From Lachnospiraceae bacterium (GTDB lineage: Bacteria > Bacillota > Clostridia > Lachnospirales > Lachnospiraceae), in the NCBI GenBank assembly GCA_021200995.1, contig JAJQFS010000071.1:1-54736 (forward strand): DNA of 54,736 nt. The letters are read 5' to 3'. The first letter of the stretch is position 1, and each line of letters starts with the position of its first letter. A program made the translations under genes and the position numbers. The notes under the pieces were generated by a model. The model saw nothing but the letters and a program-made list of their open reading frames with translations, ran no database searches and was not told where the DNA came from. Of the stretch, positions 16,721 through 25,296 are shown in pieces.

Positions 16721-17986
16721 TTATATATATTCCACCGGAACTGCCGCGATATTATCCTTCAGCCAGAGTGCGGAATCGTACATGCACACGATAGTCCCCG
16801 TGCCCCGTCTTTTTCCCGGAATCTTATCGATGACATCAAAGGCGTTTGTCATTGTCAGTTTGGGGTTCGCTGACATTTTGATTTCAACCGGATAAATAAA
16901 ATCATCCTGTTCGATCAGCAGGTCAATTTCGTCTTCTCTGCTGATCTTCTGTCCATTTTCCATAGACATACGTTTGTCTTTTCCCCTGTAGTACGTCACA
17001 TACATCCGGTAATCCAGCCCCGCGTTGGAAAATGATTTCAGGATTTCAGAAACGACAAATGTCTCAAACAGTTCACCAGCCATAGCGCCGTTCATCGCGG
17101 TTTCCGGAGTCTGATATCTCGTCAGGAAGCATACCAGTCCCGTGTCGCGAAAATACAGCTTCGGCGTCCTGATTGCCCGCTTTAAGGCCGAATTGGAGAA
17201 CGGCTGCAGCATATAAATCATCCCCGATGCTTCCAGAAGGGAAGTCCACTCCTTCACCGTACTGACCGAAACCTCCGTCTGCTCCGCGACACTGGAATAA
17301 TTTAACATCTGCCCGGTTCTGGACGCCAGGACTGTCATGAAACGGGTAAATTTTAACTTGTCCTTCACATTGCCCAGTTCATGGATATCTCTGTCAATAT
17401 AAGTCTGAACATAAGCCGAATAAAATGTCTGCCAGTCCACGTTCTCATCCAGGAGTGCCGGGTACGAGCCCCTGTGAATCAGCTTCCAGATGTCCTCAAT
17501 ATGATAGCAGGACTTTTCCCTCTCCTCCAGATACAGCTGATTCGGAATAAAAGGCATATGAAAATCACAGCCCATGATCTCTCTCATGGAAAGCCCGGAC
17601 AATTCCAGGATGGCAATCCTTCCCGCCAGCGACTCCGAAATATTTTTCATCAGGTGATACTGCTGCGAGCCGGTCAGTAAAAACCGCCCGTTCTCTTCGC
17701 TTTTATCGCACTCCATTTTCAGATAGGGAAATAACTCCGCGATATACTGCACCTCATCCAGCACAATCGGCGGCCTGTAATTTCTGAAAAAAAGTCCCGG
17801 CTCCGCCTTTGTCTGCGCCAGCAGGACAGGATCGTCAAAGGTCACATATCTTCTGTCTCCGTACAAATGGCGCAGCACTGTCGATTTCCCCACCTGCCTT
17901 GGACCGGTGACCAGGACGCCTTTAAAACTTTTTTCTGTTTTCTGGATCAATTCTTCTATGGCACGTTTCTGATACATGGTGATCAC
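16721..17986 (-). CDS. AAA_14/DUF4143 ATPase
   Basis: 421 residues. P-loop GPRQVGKST at about 28-36, Walker B PPIVLDEVQ near 73-81 and the sensor-like LLTGSQQY. The C-terminal half is the DUF4143 region, with a winged-helix-like segment (SVAEQTEVSVSTVKEW) and a nuclease-like VEIKMS at the end. Such ATPases are scattered, often horizontally moved, in anaerobes; their role is not established. The promoter overlaps an 11-bp inverted repeat (18023-18055), implying tight repression, possibly by the protein itself. Confidence 0.85.
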   Translation of the reverse strand: MITMYQKRAIEELIQKTEKSFKGVLVTGPRQVGKSTVLRHLYGDRRYVTFDDPVLLAQTKAEPGLFFRNYRPPIVLDEVQYIAELFPYLKMECDKSEENGRFLLTGSQQYHLMKNISESLAGRIAILELSGLSMREIMGCDFHMPFIPNQLYLEEREKSCYHIEDIWKLIHRGSYPALLDENVDWQTFYSAYVQTYIDRDIHELGNVKDKLKFTRFMTVLASRTGQMLNYSSVAEQTEVSVSTVKEWTSLLEASGMIYMLQPFSNSALKRAIRTPKLYFRDTGLVCFLTRYQTPETAMNGAMAGELFETFVVSEILKSFSNAGLDYRMYVTYYRGKDKRMSMENGQKISREDEIDLLIEQDDFIYPVEIKMSANPKLTMTNAFDVIDKIPGKRRGTGTIVCMYDSALWLKDNIAAVPVEYI

Positions 17987-18022
17987 CTTCGGTTCAACTC
18001 ATTTACGGCATCGTCATAAATT

Positions 18023-18069
18023 CGACTAATTTACGATGCTATTATAAATTAGTCGCAAAAGAATGGCAA
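18023..18069 (-). promoter_or_regulatory. DUF4143 gene promoter overlapped by a perfect inverted repeat
   Basis: Minus strand: TTGCCA (18069-18064), 17-base spacer, TATAAT (18046-18041). CGACTAATTTA (18023-18033) and TAAATTAGTCG (18045-18055) are perfect 11-base arms separated by 11 bases and straddle the -10. A further partial half-site (ATAAATTCGAC) lies just downstream of the -10. Confidence 0.65.
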
Positions 18070-18205
18070 GCTATTTTTTATTCTTTCACCATAATCTTCC
18101 TGATAGTTCGTGACGCTTTGCTTTTCTCTTTGTTATCATGAAAATAAATGTTTAAATGCAAAATTCATTTGTTTTTTGCATCATCGTGTGCTACTGTATA
18201 CACAG

Positions 18206-18322
18206 AACATCAATCCGCCCAGCAACCGGGAAGCTGGGTATCCCCGCGCAGGACGCTATGTCGCGGATCCGGAGGCAAGAGAGAAAATCAGGGAGGTTGT
18301 CGAGCAATGGGTGAATATCTGA
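18206..18322 (+). pseudogene. possible 3' fragment of a lost gene
   Basis: The frame ending TGA at 18320-18322 reads REAGYPRAGRYVADPEAREK and ends EVVEQWVNI, which looks like genuine protein. Upstream the frame loses protein character. Its last codons overlap the ATG of the next gene (18307), an arrangement typical of coupled operon partners. It is probably the tail of a deleted upstream gene; no family is recognised. Confidence 0.3.
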
Positions 18323-18600
18323 AATGGTGGGACATGCCGATCGGGAAGCAGATTGGCAACGCGGGCAGCGAAGTGGCAAGAGCCATCCGCCAGAAAAATA
18401 AAAACGATATGCTGAGCGCGTCGTCCTTCTGCATCCACGCGATTGAAATGCTGGCCTACACCAAACTCGACCCCAAAAACGTCAACCGCAGAAAGGAGCT
18501 GACCTACGCGCAAGAGGAGATTCTGGATTACATTCTGGGGGATAACCTGTATCAGAACGACGATGAGTCCATTATGAAGTGGTATGACGCATTCCTGTAA
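18307..18600 (+). CDS. small conserved-looking protein of unknown function
   Basis: 97 residues from MGEYLKWWDMPIGKQIGNAG to DDESIMKWYDAFL, with GGGAGG ten bases before the ATG. It is predicted to be all-helical and acidic, with no signal peptide or membrane segment. The N-terminus overlaps the end of an apparent gene fragment. A perfect 18-bp hairpin follows. No family assigned with confidence. Confidence 0.6.
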   Translation: MGEYLKWWDMPIGKQIGNAGSEVARAIRQKNKNDMLSASSFCIHAIEMLAYTKLDPKNVNRRKELTYAQEEILDYILGDNLYQNDDESIMKWYDAFL

Positions 18601-18609
18601 AACAGAGTT

Positions 18610-18654
18610 ACTAAGTCAGCAGTCACCATCCGAACTGGTGACTGCTGACTTAGT
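18610..18654. repeat. perfect 18-bp hairpin without a T-tract
   Basis: An 18-base arm (18610-18627) and its exact complement (18637-18654) flank the loop ATCCGAACT. It could be an mRNA 3'-end stabiliser, a factor-dependent stop or a small palindromic element. Confidence 0.6.
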
Positions 18655-18686
18655 GACATACGAATTTCACCCCGTCAGATTTTCTC

Positions 18687-18715
18687 TTGACAATCACCTG
18701 ATCTTGTTTTATAAG
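18687..18715 (+). promoter_or_regulatory. strong promoter upstream of alsS
   Basis: TTGACA (18687-18692), 17-base spacer, TATAAG (18710-18715). Expected start about 18722. A second weaker candidate is TTGAAA (18776) with TATGAG (18799), downstream of the leader terminator. Confidence 0.6.
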
Positions 18716-18734
18716 TAATATCTGGTAAGCAAAG

Positions 18735-18777
18735 AAGCTTATGGGAAGCGTTCATTCCCATGGGCTTTTTTATTTTT
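18735..18777 (+). terminator. leader terminator/attenuator before alsS
   Basis: A 12-bp stem with two G-T pairs (18735-18746 with 18756-18767) and loop AGCGTTCAT runs into TTTTTTATTTTT. It begins only about 13 bases after the predicted start, so it would yield a transcript of about 55 bases unless bypassed. Confidence 0.6.
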
Positions 18778-18846
18778 GAAACATTTATCCTGAAAACTTA
18801 TGAGGCAGGAGTATAAATAAAAGCTCCTGTATAACCGGAGGAAATC

Positions 18847-20616
18847 ATGATAAAAGAAGCGAAAACAATACCTTCAGAATCCAGCGAAACATCCATACAT
18901 AAAAAGCTGACTATTCCAATGCAAACTGTCATCGCAGGTGAAGACGGACAAAAACCTGACGTGACAAATCAATCCGTCACCGCCGCCGAGGTGCTGGTCA
19001 GGTGCCTGGAAAACGAGGGTGTGAAATACATCTTCGGCATCCCCGGCGAGGAAAATCTGGATATGATGCGCGCCCTGGAGAAGTCCTCCCTGCGCGTGAT
19101 CGTGGTGCGCCACGAGCAGGGTGCGGCCTTTATGGCGGATGTCTACGGCAGACTGACAGGAAAAGTCGGCGTGTGCTTTTCCACACTGGGACCAGGTGCG
19201 ACCAACCTGATTACCGGCACGGCGGACGCCAACAGTGACGGCGCGCCCTTGGTGGCCATCACCGGCCAAGTGGGGACGGAGCGCATGCATCTGACTTCTC
19301 ACCAATACTTAAATCTGGTAGAATTATTTGAGCCCATCACCAAGCGCAGCAAGCAGATTGTGAATCCGGACTCCGTGAGTGAAATTATGCGCATCGCCTT
19401 TAAATACGCGGAAAGTGAGAAGCCAGGCGCCTGCCATGTGGATCTGCCCGCCAATATCGCGTCCATGCCCGTCACGCCCGGCCCCGCCGCGCTTCCTTTA
19501 AAGAAACCGGAGCCGGACGTGGAAAACGCTTCCCTCACAAGTATCAAACGGGCGGCCGTTCTGATTTCACAGGCAAAGCATCCCGTGATACTGGCAGGTC
19601 ACAGTGCCGTGAGGAACGGAGCCCAGGGCGCGCTGACCGCTTTCGCGAACATGCTCCATATTCCGGTGATTAACACCATGATGGCGAAGGGTATCATTCC
19701 CTATACCAGCAAATATTCCCTGTGGACCATCGGCATCACACAGCGCGACTACCAGAATCAATGTCTGGACATGGCCGACCTGGTCATTGCGGTTGGATAT
19801 GACATCGTGGAATTCGCGCCGCGTAAGTGGAACCAGGACTCAAGCCACACCATTCTGCACATTGACACCCGCTCCGCCCATATCAATAAGTTCTTCCAGC
19901 CCGACGCCCAGGTCATCGGCGATATTTCATACTCCCTGCAGCAGCTGCTGCGCCGCGTGGAGCCAAAAGAGGAGCCGACAGAATTTCTGGAAATCAGGGC
20001 TCAAATGCGGGCTGAGTATGAGAGCTACGCCAACGACACCGCCTTCCCCATGAAGCCGCAGAAAATCCTTTATGATGTGTGGAAATTCATGGGAGAAAAT
20101 GATATCGTCATTTCGGACGTAGGCGTTCACAAAATGTGGATTGCCAGAGAATACAACTGCTACAGGCCCAACACCTGCATCATTTCCAACGGCTTCGCCA
20201 CCATGGGCATCGCCGTTCCCGGCGCGGTAGCCGCCAAGCTCGTCTATCCGGACAGAAAGGTGCTCGCCATTTCCGGTGACGGCGGCTTCATGATGAACAG
20301 CCAGGAGTACGAAACGGCGCTCAGGGAGCACATTCCCATCGTGACGCTGATTTTCACGGATGGCAGCTACGGCCTGATCAAGTGGAAGCAGATGGATCGC
20401 TACCAGAGCAGCTGCTATGTGGATTTCACCAATCCGGATTTTGTGAAATACGCGGAAAGTATGCACGCGAAGGGCTACCGTATCGAGAAGGCAGAAGATC
20501 TGCTGCCGACCTTGGAGGACGCGTTTTCGCAGGACGTGCCGTGCATCATTGAATGTCCGGTGGATTATGGGGAGAATGAGAAGCTGTCTGAATACCTGAA
20601 AGCGAAATTCGGATGA
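18847..20616 (+). CDS. alsS: acetolactate synthase, catabolic AlsS-like
   Basis: 589 residues. A 40-residue N-terminal extension precedes the thiamine diphosphate enzyme fold: VKYIFGIPGEEN, catalytic Glu90 in VRHEQGAAFMAD, STLGPGATNLITG, and the cofactor motif SGDGGFMMNSQEYETALREH. The ending IECPVDYGENEKL resembles B. subtilis AlsS more than biosynthetic IlvB, and no small regulatory subunit gene is nearby. The enzyme condenses two pyruvates to acetolactate, toward acetoin or branched-chain amino acids. CCGGAGG precedes the ATG; a promoter and attenuator lie upstream. No acetolactate decarboxylase gene is in the window. Confidence 0.82.
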   Translation: MIKEAKTIPSESSETSIHKKLTIPMQTVIAGEDGQKPDVTNQSVTAAEVLVRCLENEGVKYIFGIPGEENLDMMRALEKSSLRVIVVRHEQGAAFMADVYGRLTGKVGVCFSTLGPGATNLITGTADANSDGAPLVAITGQVGTERMHLTSHQYLNLVELFEPITKRSKQIVNPDSVSEIMRIAFKYAESEKPGACHVDLPANIASMPVTPGPAALPLKKPEPDVENASLTSIKRAAVLISQAKHPVILAGHSAVRNGAQGALTAFANMLHIPVINTMMAKGIIPYTSKYSLWTIGITQRDYQNQCLDMADLVIAVGYDIVEFAPRKWNQDSSHTILHIDTRSAHINKFFQPDAQVIGDISYSLQQLLRRVEPKEEPTEFLEIRAQMRAEYESYANDTAFPMKPQKILYDVWKFMGENDIVISDVGVHKMWIAREYNCYRPNTCIISNGFATMGIAVPGAVAAKLVYPDRKVLAISGDGGFMMNSQEYETALREHIPIVTLIFTDGSYGLIKWKQMDRYQSSCYVDFTNPDFVKYAESMHAKGYRIEKAEDLLPTLEDAFSQDVPCIIECPVDYGENEKLSEYLKAKFG

Positions 20617-20677
20617 TAATGAAAAACAGAACTGGTAAGAAGCCTCAAAAGAAAGGTTTGGACAATATAATGCCAAA

Positions 20678-20720
20678 AACCCGCCAACGGTCTGAAAAAA
20701 TCAGGCCATTGACGGGTTAT
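20678..20720 (-). terminator. terminator between alsS and the cytidylate-kinase-like gene
   Basis: 18-base arms (20678-20695 and 20701-20718, two mismatches and one G-T pair). The T-tract is best on the minus strand, so it mainly ends the amino acid ABC/kinase operon, but it may act in both directions. Confidence 0.65.
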
Positions 20721-20794
20721 CTGTTTACAGGACTATTACCTTCTATATCTATATGTAAATTTGACAGATGATATCCATTTACAGGAGAGTTTAT

Positions 20795-21394
20795 TTATGC
20801 TTCCCGAAATCGATCTCTCGCAATATACGCCAGCAGCTCCACCGTCTTCTCCACCCCGAACGCCGACGAATCAATCATCAGATCCTTATTCGTGGACGGA
20901 CCATTGTACTCCGGACAGTACCGCCTGTGATAGAGCTCCCTGGAGCGATCCACCTCGCGGATCATTTTGCGCGCTGTTTTCTCCTCCATTCCAAGCGTTC
21001 CCGTACAGTTTTTCAGTCTGGCTTCCACCGGCGCGTAGATATAAATGTTTAAGGAATTTTCAAAATCCTTCAAAATGCTGTCCGCGCACCGTCCCACAAT
21101 GATGCACGATTCCTTTTTGGCCAGGTCGCGGATGATATTGGTCTGAATGCCGAAAATCTCATCCTGCATGCTTGCGACGCCCATTCCCAGCGGATACTGC
21201 CGCTTGAAGAACGAATTATTGGGATTTTCTTCCTTGCTGCTGATCACGGACACCGGCAGTCCCATGCGCTTCGCGGTTTCCTCCACGATATCCCTGTCAT
21301 AAAAATCAATCTCCAGCTCCCGCGCCAGCCGCTGGGCAATCGTGCGTCCCAGGCTGCCGAACTGTCTGGAGAGAGTGATGACGTACTGTTTCAT
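20795..21394 (-). CDS. cytidylate-kinase-like family protein
   Basis: 199 residues. The start MKQYVITLSRQFGSLGRTIA matches the cytidylate-kinase-like family, in which the P-loop is modified (SRQFGSLG). Also seen: FYDRDIVEETAKR, IIVGRCADSIL and the lid region RKMIREVDRSRELYH. The family is widespread in Firmicutes next to transporters or alone; the phosphate acceptor is unproven, and true Cmk usually has a different sequence. TAGGAG precedes the ATG. It is the last gene of the amino acid ABC operon (100-base gap). Confidence 0.8.
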   Translation of the reverse strand: MKQYVITLSRQFGSLGRTIAQRLARELEIDFYDRDIVEETAKRMGLPVSVISSKEENPNNSFFKRQYPLGMGVASMQDEIFGIQTNIIRDLAKKESCIIVGRCADSILKDFENSLNIYIYAPVEARLKNCTGTLGMEEKTARKMIREVDRSRELYHRRYCPEYNGPSTNKDLMIDSSAFGVEKTVELLAYIARDRFREA

Positions 21395-21493
21395 ATGAAT
21401 CTCCTACCGTCCTTTTCTGTGCGGGAGCCATATTGCATGACATGGCTGCGTTCATCCACGGACTGAAGCATTTTGCGCCCGGGCCCACAAGGC

Positions 21494-22294
21494 TCAGCTG
21501 TTTACTGTATTCACCGCCTGCCCGTTTAACGCTAACTGCGCTAATCTTGCCCGCTTCGCCCGCCTGCCCTTGATGCTCCTCACCACGCAGGAAAGCGTAA
21601 AATTAATGATAAAATAAATCAGACAGGCAAAGCCGAACAATACAAAAACATCGCTGACGTTTACCGTGTTGAGACCATTATAACGGTATGCGGAACTTAA
21701 GAGCTTTTTCGTGCGCGCCATCAGCTCGATGGTCGCCACATTGGCCAGATAGGACGAATCCTTCACCGTAGTGATGACCTGGCTTAAGAGCGTGGGAATA
21801 ATATTATTATAGGCCTGTGGCAGGACAATATGCCACATGATCTGCACCGTGTGGAAACCCTGCGACCGCCCCGCCTCGAACTGTCCATGCGCCACGGAAT
21901 TTAAGCCCCCACGCACAATTTCCGCGATCACGGACGAGGTAAATAGCACCAGCGCCACCACTGTCTTGAACAGAAGCTTCACCTCCGCCGAGGACAGGCC
22001 GAACATTTTCCTGTCCAGAAAGCCCGGGCAGGGGCAGAAAACCATGCAGACGAAAATCCACAGCAACAGCGGTGTATTTCTGAAAATCTCGATATATGCC
22101 GTAGCAACCCATTTCAGAATTCTGGTCAGCCCGTGATTGCAGTAGTTGCGCAGCATCGCCAGCACAGAACCAATGACCAGGCCGAACACCACCGCCGTTA
22201 CGGAAACCACCAGCGTGAAGGCCACGCCCTTCATCAGATAAATCAGGACGGCGGAATTGGTGAGAATGGAAATGCTTCCTCTGATATTTTCCAT
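21494..22294 (-). CDS. polar amino acid ABC transporter permease
   Basis: 266 residues of the HisMQ/GltK type: AFTLVVSVTAVVFGLVIGSV, the amphipathic EAGRSQGFHTVQIMWHIVLP coupling loop, and several membrane helices. It forms a heterodimer with the neighbouring permease (2-base gap). The C-terminus is longer than usual and basic. It imports glutamate/glutamine/aspartate-like substrates, judging from the binding protein. Confidence 0.85.
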   Translation of the reverse strand: MENIRGSISILTNSAVLIYLMKGVAFTLVVSVTAVVFGLVIGSVLAMLRNYCNHGLTRILKWVATAYIEIFRNTPLLLWIFVCMVFCPCPGFLDRKMFGLSSAEVKLLFKTVVALVLFTSSVIAEIVRGGLNSVAHGQFEAGRSQGFHTVQIMWHIVLPQAYNNIIPTLLSQVITTVKDSSYLANVATIELMARTKKLLSSAYRYNGLNTVNVSDVFVLFGFACLIYFIINFTLSCVVRSIKGRRAKRARLAQLALNGQAVNTVNS

Positions 22295-22296
22295 GA

Positions 22297-23019
22297 TTAC
22301 GCCATCCTTTCAGAGTGCCTGCGGGTCTTTTTGGTTCTGCTCTCCCGCTGCTTTAAGGAAATTTCCCACATGCTTGCCAGGCTGGATAGCGGGCAGCACA
22401 CCAGGAAAAACAAAAGGCCGCTGACCAGATAGGCGGGCGCATAGGCGCCGCCGGTAGACTCGCCCGTCACGAAATTATAGGTGGCGGAAATCAGATCCGC
22501 TCCTCCCACAATGTACAGGCAGGAGGTGTTTTTGATCAGATTGACCACCTGATTGACCATGGGCGGCAGAATGATTTTAATGCTCTGCGGCAATATAATA
22601 TAGTACATTTTCTGGATATAGCCAAAACCCTGGGACGCTGCCGCGTCGAATTGTCCCCGGGGAATGGCCTCAATCCCCGCCCGGATCACTTCCGAAACAT
22701 ACGCTCCATGGTAAATGCCCAGTGCGAGGATGCCCGTGCGGATAATGCCAAGACTGAACCCGCTAAAAGCCAGCGCGTAATACAAAAAACACATCTGAAG
22801 AAGAAGAGGCGTGTTCTGCACCACCTCCACATAAACGCGGGCGATGATTCTCAAGGGTTTCAGTCCTCCGGTCGCGAACAGACCCAGTACAATCCCGATT
22901 GCCAGGGCTAAGAGCAGGCCGAACAGAGCGGTCAGGGCAGTCGTGCCCAGACCCTGTATGAAGACAGCCCGGAAAGTCCATATTTTGTTCCACGCGCTGG
23001 CTGAAAATAATTGTGCCAC
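22297..23019 (-). CDS. polar amino acid ABC transporter permease
   Basis: 240 residues, HisMQ family. Key pieces: IQGLGTTALTALFGLLLALA, YVEVVQNTPLLLQMCFLYY and the coupling loop FDAAASQGFGYIQKMYYIILP. It partners the permease downstream. A stable hairpin lies in the 105-base gap between it and the binding protein gene upstream. Confidence 0.86.
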   Translation of the reverse strand: MAQLFSASAWNKIWTFRAVFIQGLGTTALTALFGLLLALAIGIVLGLFATGGLKPLRIIARVYVEVVQNTPLLLQMCFLYYALAFSGFSLGIIRTGILALGIYHGAYVSEVIRAGIEAIPRGQFDAAASQGFGYIQKMYYIILPQSIKIILPPMVNQVVNLIKNTSCLYIVGGADLISATYNFVTGESTGGAYAPAYLVSGLLFFLVCCPLSSLASMWEISLKQRESRTKKTRRHSERMA

Positions 23020-23043
23020 GTTTCTTCTCCTTTAGTCATCTCA

Positions 23044-23099
23044 GTCGGGAGCAACTGCCCAACAGTAGCTTTGCTACGCCGTCAGCAGCTGTTCCCGAC
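23044..23099 (-). other. intercistronic hairpin after the binding protein gene
   Basis: Arms 23044-23058 and 23085-23099 match at 13 of 15 positions, enclosing a second perfect stem GTAGC/GCTAC (23065-23069, 23073-23077). No T-tract, so it is better explained as a 3'-end stabiliser allowing more binding protein than permease. Confidence 0.55.
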
Positions 23100-23124
23100 A
23101 GGTTCTATCTAGCATCTAATACAA

Positions 23125-24063
23125 TCAGTCAAGACCATATTCTATAATCAGCCCGTCAATCGTGCCGTCGGCAAGCCAGCCGGTGATCAGCGTCTCGCAC
23201 AGCTCACTCATGCCGGAATCCTTGGTGGTCGCGATGCCATACTCCTGCGGCGCGAACTCATCCTCGATGTAAGAACGGCCGTCCGTATTGTAAACCGCCA
23301 GGATGGACTTATCCACGCAGAAGGCGTCCACTTCACCCGCGGACAGCGCGGTGGAAATGGTGGGATAATCGTCATACTGCTGGAAACTGATGCCCGTGGT
23401 CCAGGTCGCCGCATCGAAGGTATCGGCATCGTAATCTGTACCGTCAATATATCCGCCCTCGATCATGGTCTCCGTCAGGCTCTTTGCGGAAGTAGAACCG
23501 GAAGAAACGCCCACCTTCGCGTCCACCAGGTCAGCCAGAGAAGTGATGCCGGAGGAATCCTCCACCAGAACAGTCACATAGTCCGTATAATACGGGGTTG
23601 TAAAATCCCAGCTCTTCTGTCTCTCCTCGGTGATGGTAAAGGTTGCCAGCACGCAGTCGATGTCTCCCGCGTCCAGAAGCTCGGTTCTGGTAGCGGCGGT
23701 CACAGCAGTGTACTCCACCTCCACGCCCAGATAATCCGCAATCATCTGCGCCAGCTCGATCTCCATGCCTTCATACTCGCCGGTCAGTTCATCCTGATAA
23801 CCAAAACCGATGACGGCGTTTTTCACGCCCACGCGCAGGACGCCTCTGTCAATGATGGCCTGCACATCTTCGGCGTACTCGGTTTCCGCCGCAGCCTCTT
23901 CGGCACTTTCCTCGGTTTCTGCCGTCTCCTCTGTGGCTTCTTCTGTGGTCTCCTCCACAGCATCCTCCTCAGAAGATGATGTGGACGAACTGCCGCAGCC
24001 AGCCAGCATGGACACAGCCATCACGGTGGAAAGCAACAACGCAGCTACTCTTTTCTTTTTCAT
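23125..24063 (-). CDS. amino acid ABC transporter substrate-binding lipoprotein
   Basis: 312 residues from ATG 24063 (GAGGAAAATATT upstream). Lipoprotein signal MKKKRVAALLLSTVMAVSML with lipobox LAGC, a Ser/Glu-rich linker, then a family 3 binding domain: GVLRVGVKNAVIGFGY, YEGMEIELAQMIADYLGV, DCVLATFTITEERQKSWDFT, KVGVSSGSTS. It resembles GlnH/PEB1-type glutamate or aspartate receptors. It lies between the ATPase gene and the permeases. Confidence 0.87.
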   Translation of the reverse strand: MKKKRVAALLLSTVMAVSMLAGCGSSSTSSSEEDAVEETTEEATEETAETEESAEEAAAETEYAEDVQAIIDRGVLRVGVKNAVIGFGYQDELTGEYEGMEIELAQMIADYLGVEVEYTAVTAATRTELLDAGDIDCVLATFTITEERQKSWDFTTPYYTDYVTVLVEDSSGITSLADLVDAKVGVSSGSTSAKSLTETMIEGGYIDGTDYDADTFDAATWTTGISFQQYDDYPTISTALSAGEVDAFCVDKSILAVYNTDGRSYIEDEFAPQEYGIATTKDSGMSELCETLITGWLADGTIDGLIIEYGLD

Positions 24064-24314
24064 AATATTTTCCTCGATTCTGCGCGGCAATAAAATGTCG
24101 GGAGCCGCGCGTTCCCATCTATTTTTATTTCACCAGAAGTCTATGTATCCGATGACATAAAAACCCTTTTTATACTTCAAATGACATATTTTCCTTTATC
24201 TTCTCATCCTATGACAGCCAGTTTTTCATCATCTGTACACTGCAATAGATGATGCAACATCAGTCATTACCATGTCATCCGGCAGCTCACTCTTGGATAT
24301 CGTTCTGACTCATT

Positions 24315-25067
24315 TCATTTGCGGATAATCTTCCCCAGAAACTGCTGCACCCTCTCATTCTGCGGGTGATCGAAAAACTCCTCCGGCGGCGCTTCCTCCA
24401 GGATCTGTCCGTCCGCCATAAAAATCACCCTGTCCGCGACCTGCCTGGCAAAGCCCATCTCGTGCGTCACCACCACCATGGTGATATTCTCCTCATGCGC
24501 CAGCTTAATCATCACGTCCAGCACCTCCTGGATCGTCTCCGGATCCAGTGCCGAAGTCGGCTCATCAAACAAAATAATCTTCGTCTGCGTGCAAAGTGCC
24601 CTGGCGATGGCAATTCTCTGTTGCTGCCCGCCGGAAAGTGTGTCCGGATAAACATGCGCTTTGTCCGTCAGTCCGACCACATCCAGGTAATGGTACGCCA
24701 ATTCCTCGGCTTCTTTTTTACTCTTATGATGCAGCTTAATCGGAGCCAGCGTCAGATTTTTTAGAACTGTCATATGCGGATAGAGATTGAACTGCTGAAA
24801 TACCATCGATGTGGTATCCCGCACCAGGCGTGTCTTATTTTTGTGCGTCAGCTCCTCACCGTCCAGATAGACATGCCCGCTGGTGGGTGTCTCCAGATAA
24901 TTCATGCAGCGCACGGTCGTGGACTTGCCGGAACCGGACGGGCCGATGATTACCAGCTTTTCGCCCTCCTTCACCTCCAGGTTCACATCCTTTAACACGT
25001 GCAGATCCCCAAAATACTTGTTTACATTTTCCAGCTTAATCATCATGCTGTCTTCGGATTTTTCCAT
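24315..25067 (-). CDS. amino acid ABC transporter ATPase, GlnQ/GltL type
   Basis: 250 residues from ATG 25067 (AGGGAAAG upstream). Walker [12 protein letters not shown]-loop [13 protein letters not shown], signature [15 protein letters not shown], Walker [16 protein letters not shown]-switch VTHEMGFA. The first gene of the operon ATPase - binding protein - two permeases - cytidylate-kinase-like. A promoter and a leader terminator lie upstream. The 251-base gap to the binding protein gene shows no clear structure. Confidence 0.88.
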   Translation of the reverse strand: MEKSEDSMMIKLENVNKYFGDLHVLKDVNLEVKEGEKLVIIGPSGSGKSTTVRCMNYLETPTSGHVYLDGEELTHKNKTRLVRDTTSMVFQQFNLYPHMTVLKNLTLAPIKLHHKSKKEAEELAYHYLDVVGLTDKAHVYPDTLSGGQQQRIAIARALCTQTKIILFDEPTSALDPETIQEVLDVMIKLAHEENITMVVVTHEMGFARQVADRVIFMADGQILEEAPPEEFFDHPQNERVQQFLGKIIRK

Positions 25068-25096
25068 CGCACTTTCCCTGACTTTACATTTGCTCA

Positions 25097-25138
25097 CGAA
25101 AAAAGGCGTTTCTGGCCAGTCAGACCAAAAACGCCTTT
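25097..25138 (-). terminator. attenuator-like terminator in the amino acid ABC leader
   Basis: Minus strand: AAAGGCGTTT (25138-25129) pairs with AAACGCCTTT (25111-25102), with GG/CC extending the stem inward, then a T-run. It lies between the promoter at 25180-25208 and the ATG at 25067, so transcription must read through it. Confidence 0.7.
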
Positions 25139-25179
25139 GTTTTCCAGTCACAGGTTTCTCTTTTCTTTTTATGGTAAAC

Positions 25180-25208
25180 AGTATACACGGATACAATTTT
25201 TTCGTCAA
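25180..25208 (-). promoter_or_regulatory. promoter of the amino acid ABC operon
   Basis: Minus strand: TTGACG (25208-25203), 17-base spacer, TATACT (25185-25180). Confidence 0.6.
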
Positions 25209-25296
25209 TATGAATCTTGTTCATAATTCACGAAAATAATCATCTCGATTTAGTATTTTTTTATAAAATCCGGTTTTCATACGGCATGATTCTTGC

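Noticed and set aside
25067-25180. T-box or known amino acid riboswitch in the ABC leader
   Set aside because: The leader is too short and lacks T-box or other recognisable consensus pieces; only a terminator is seen.
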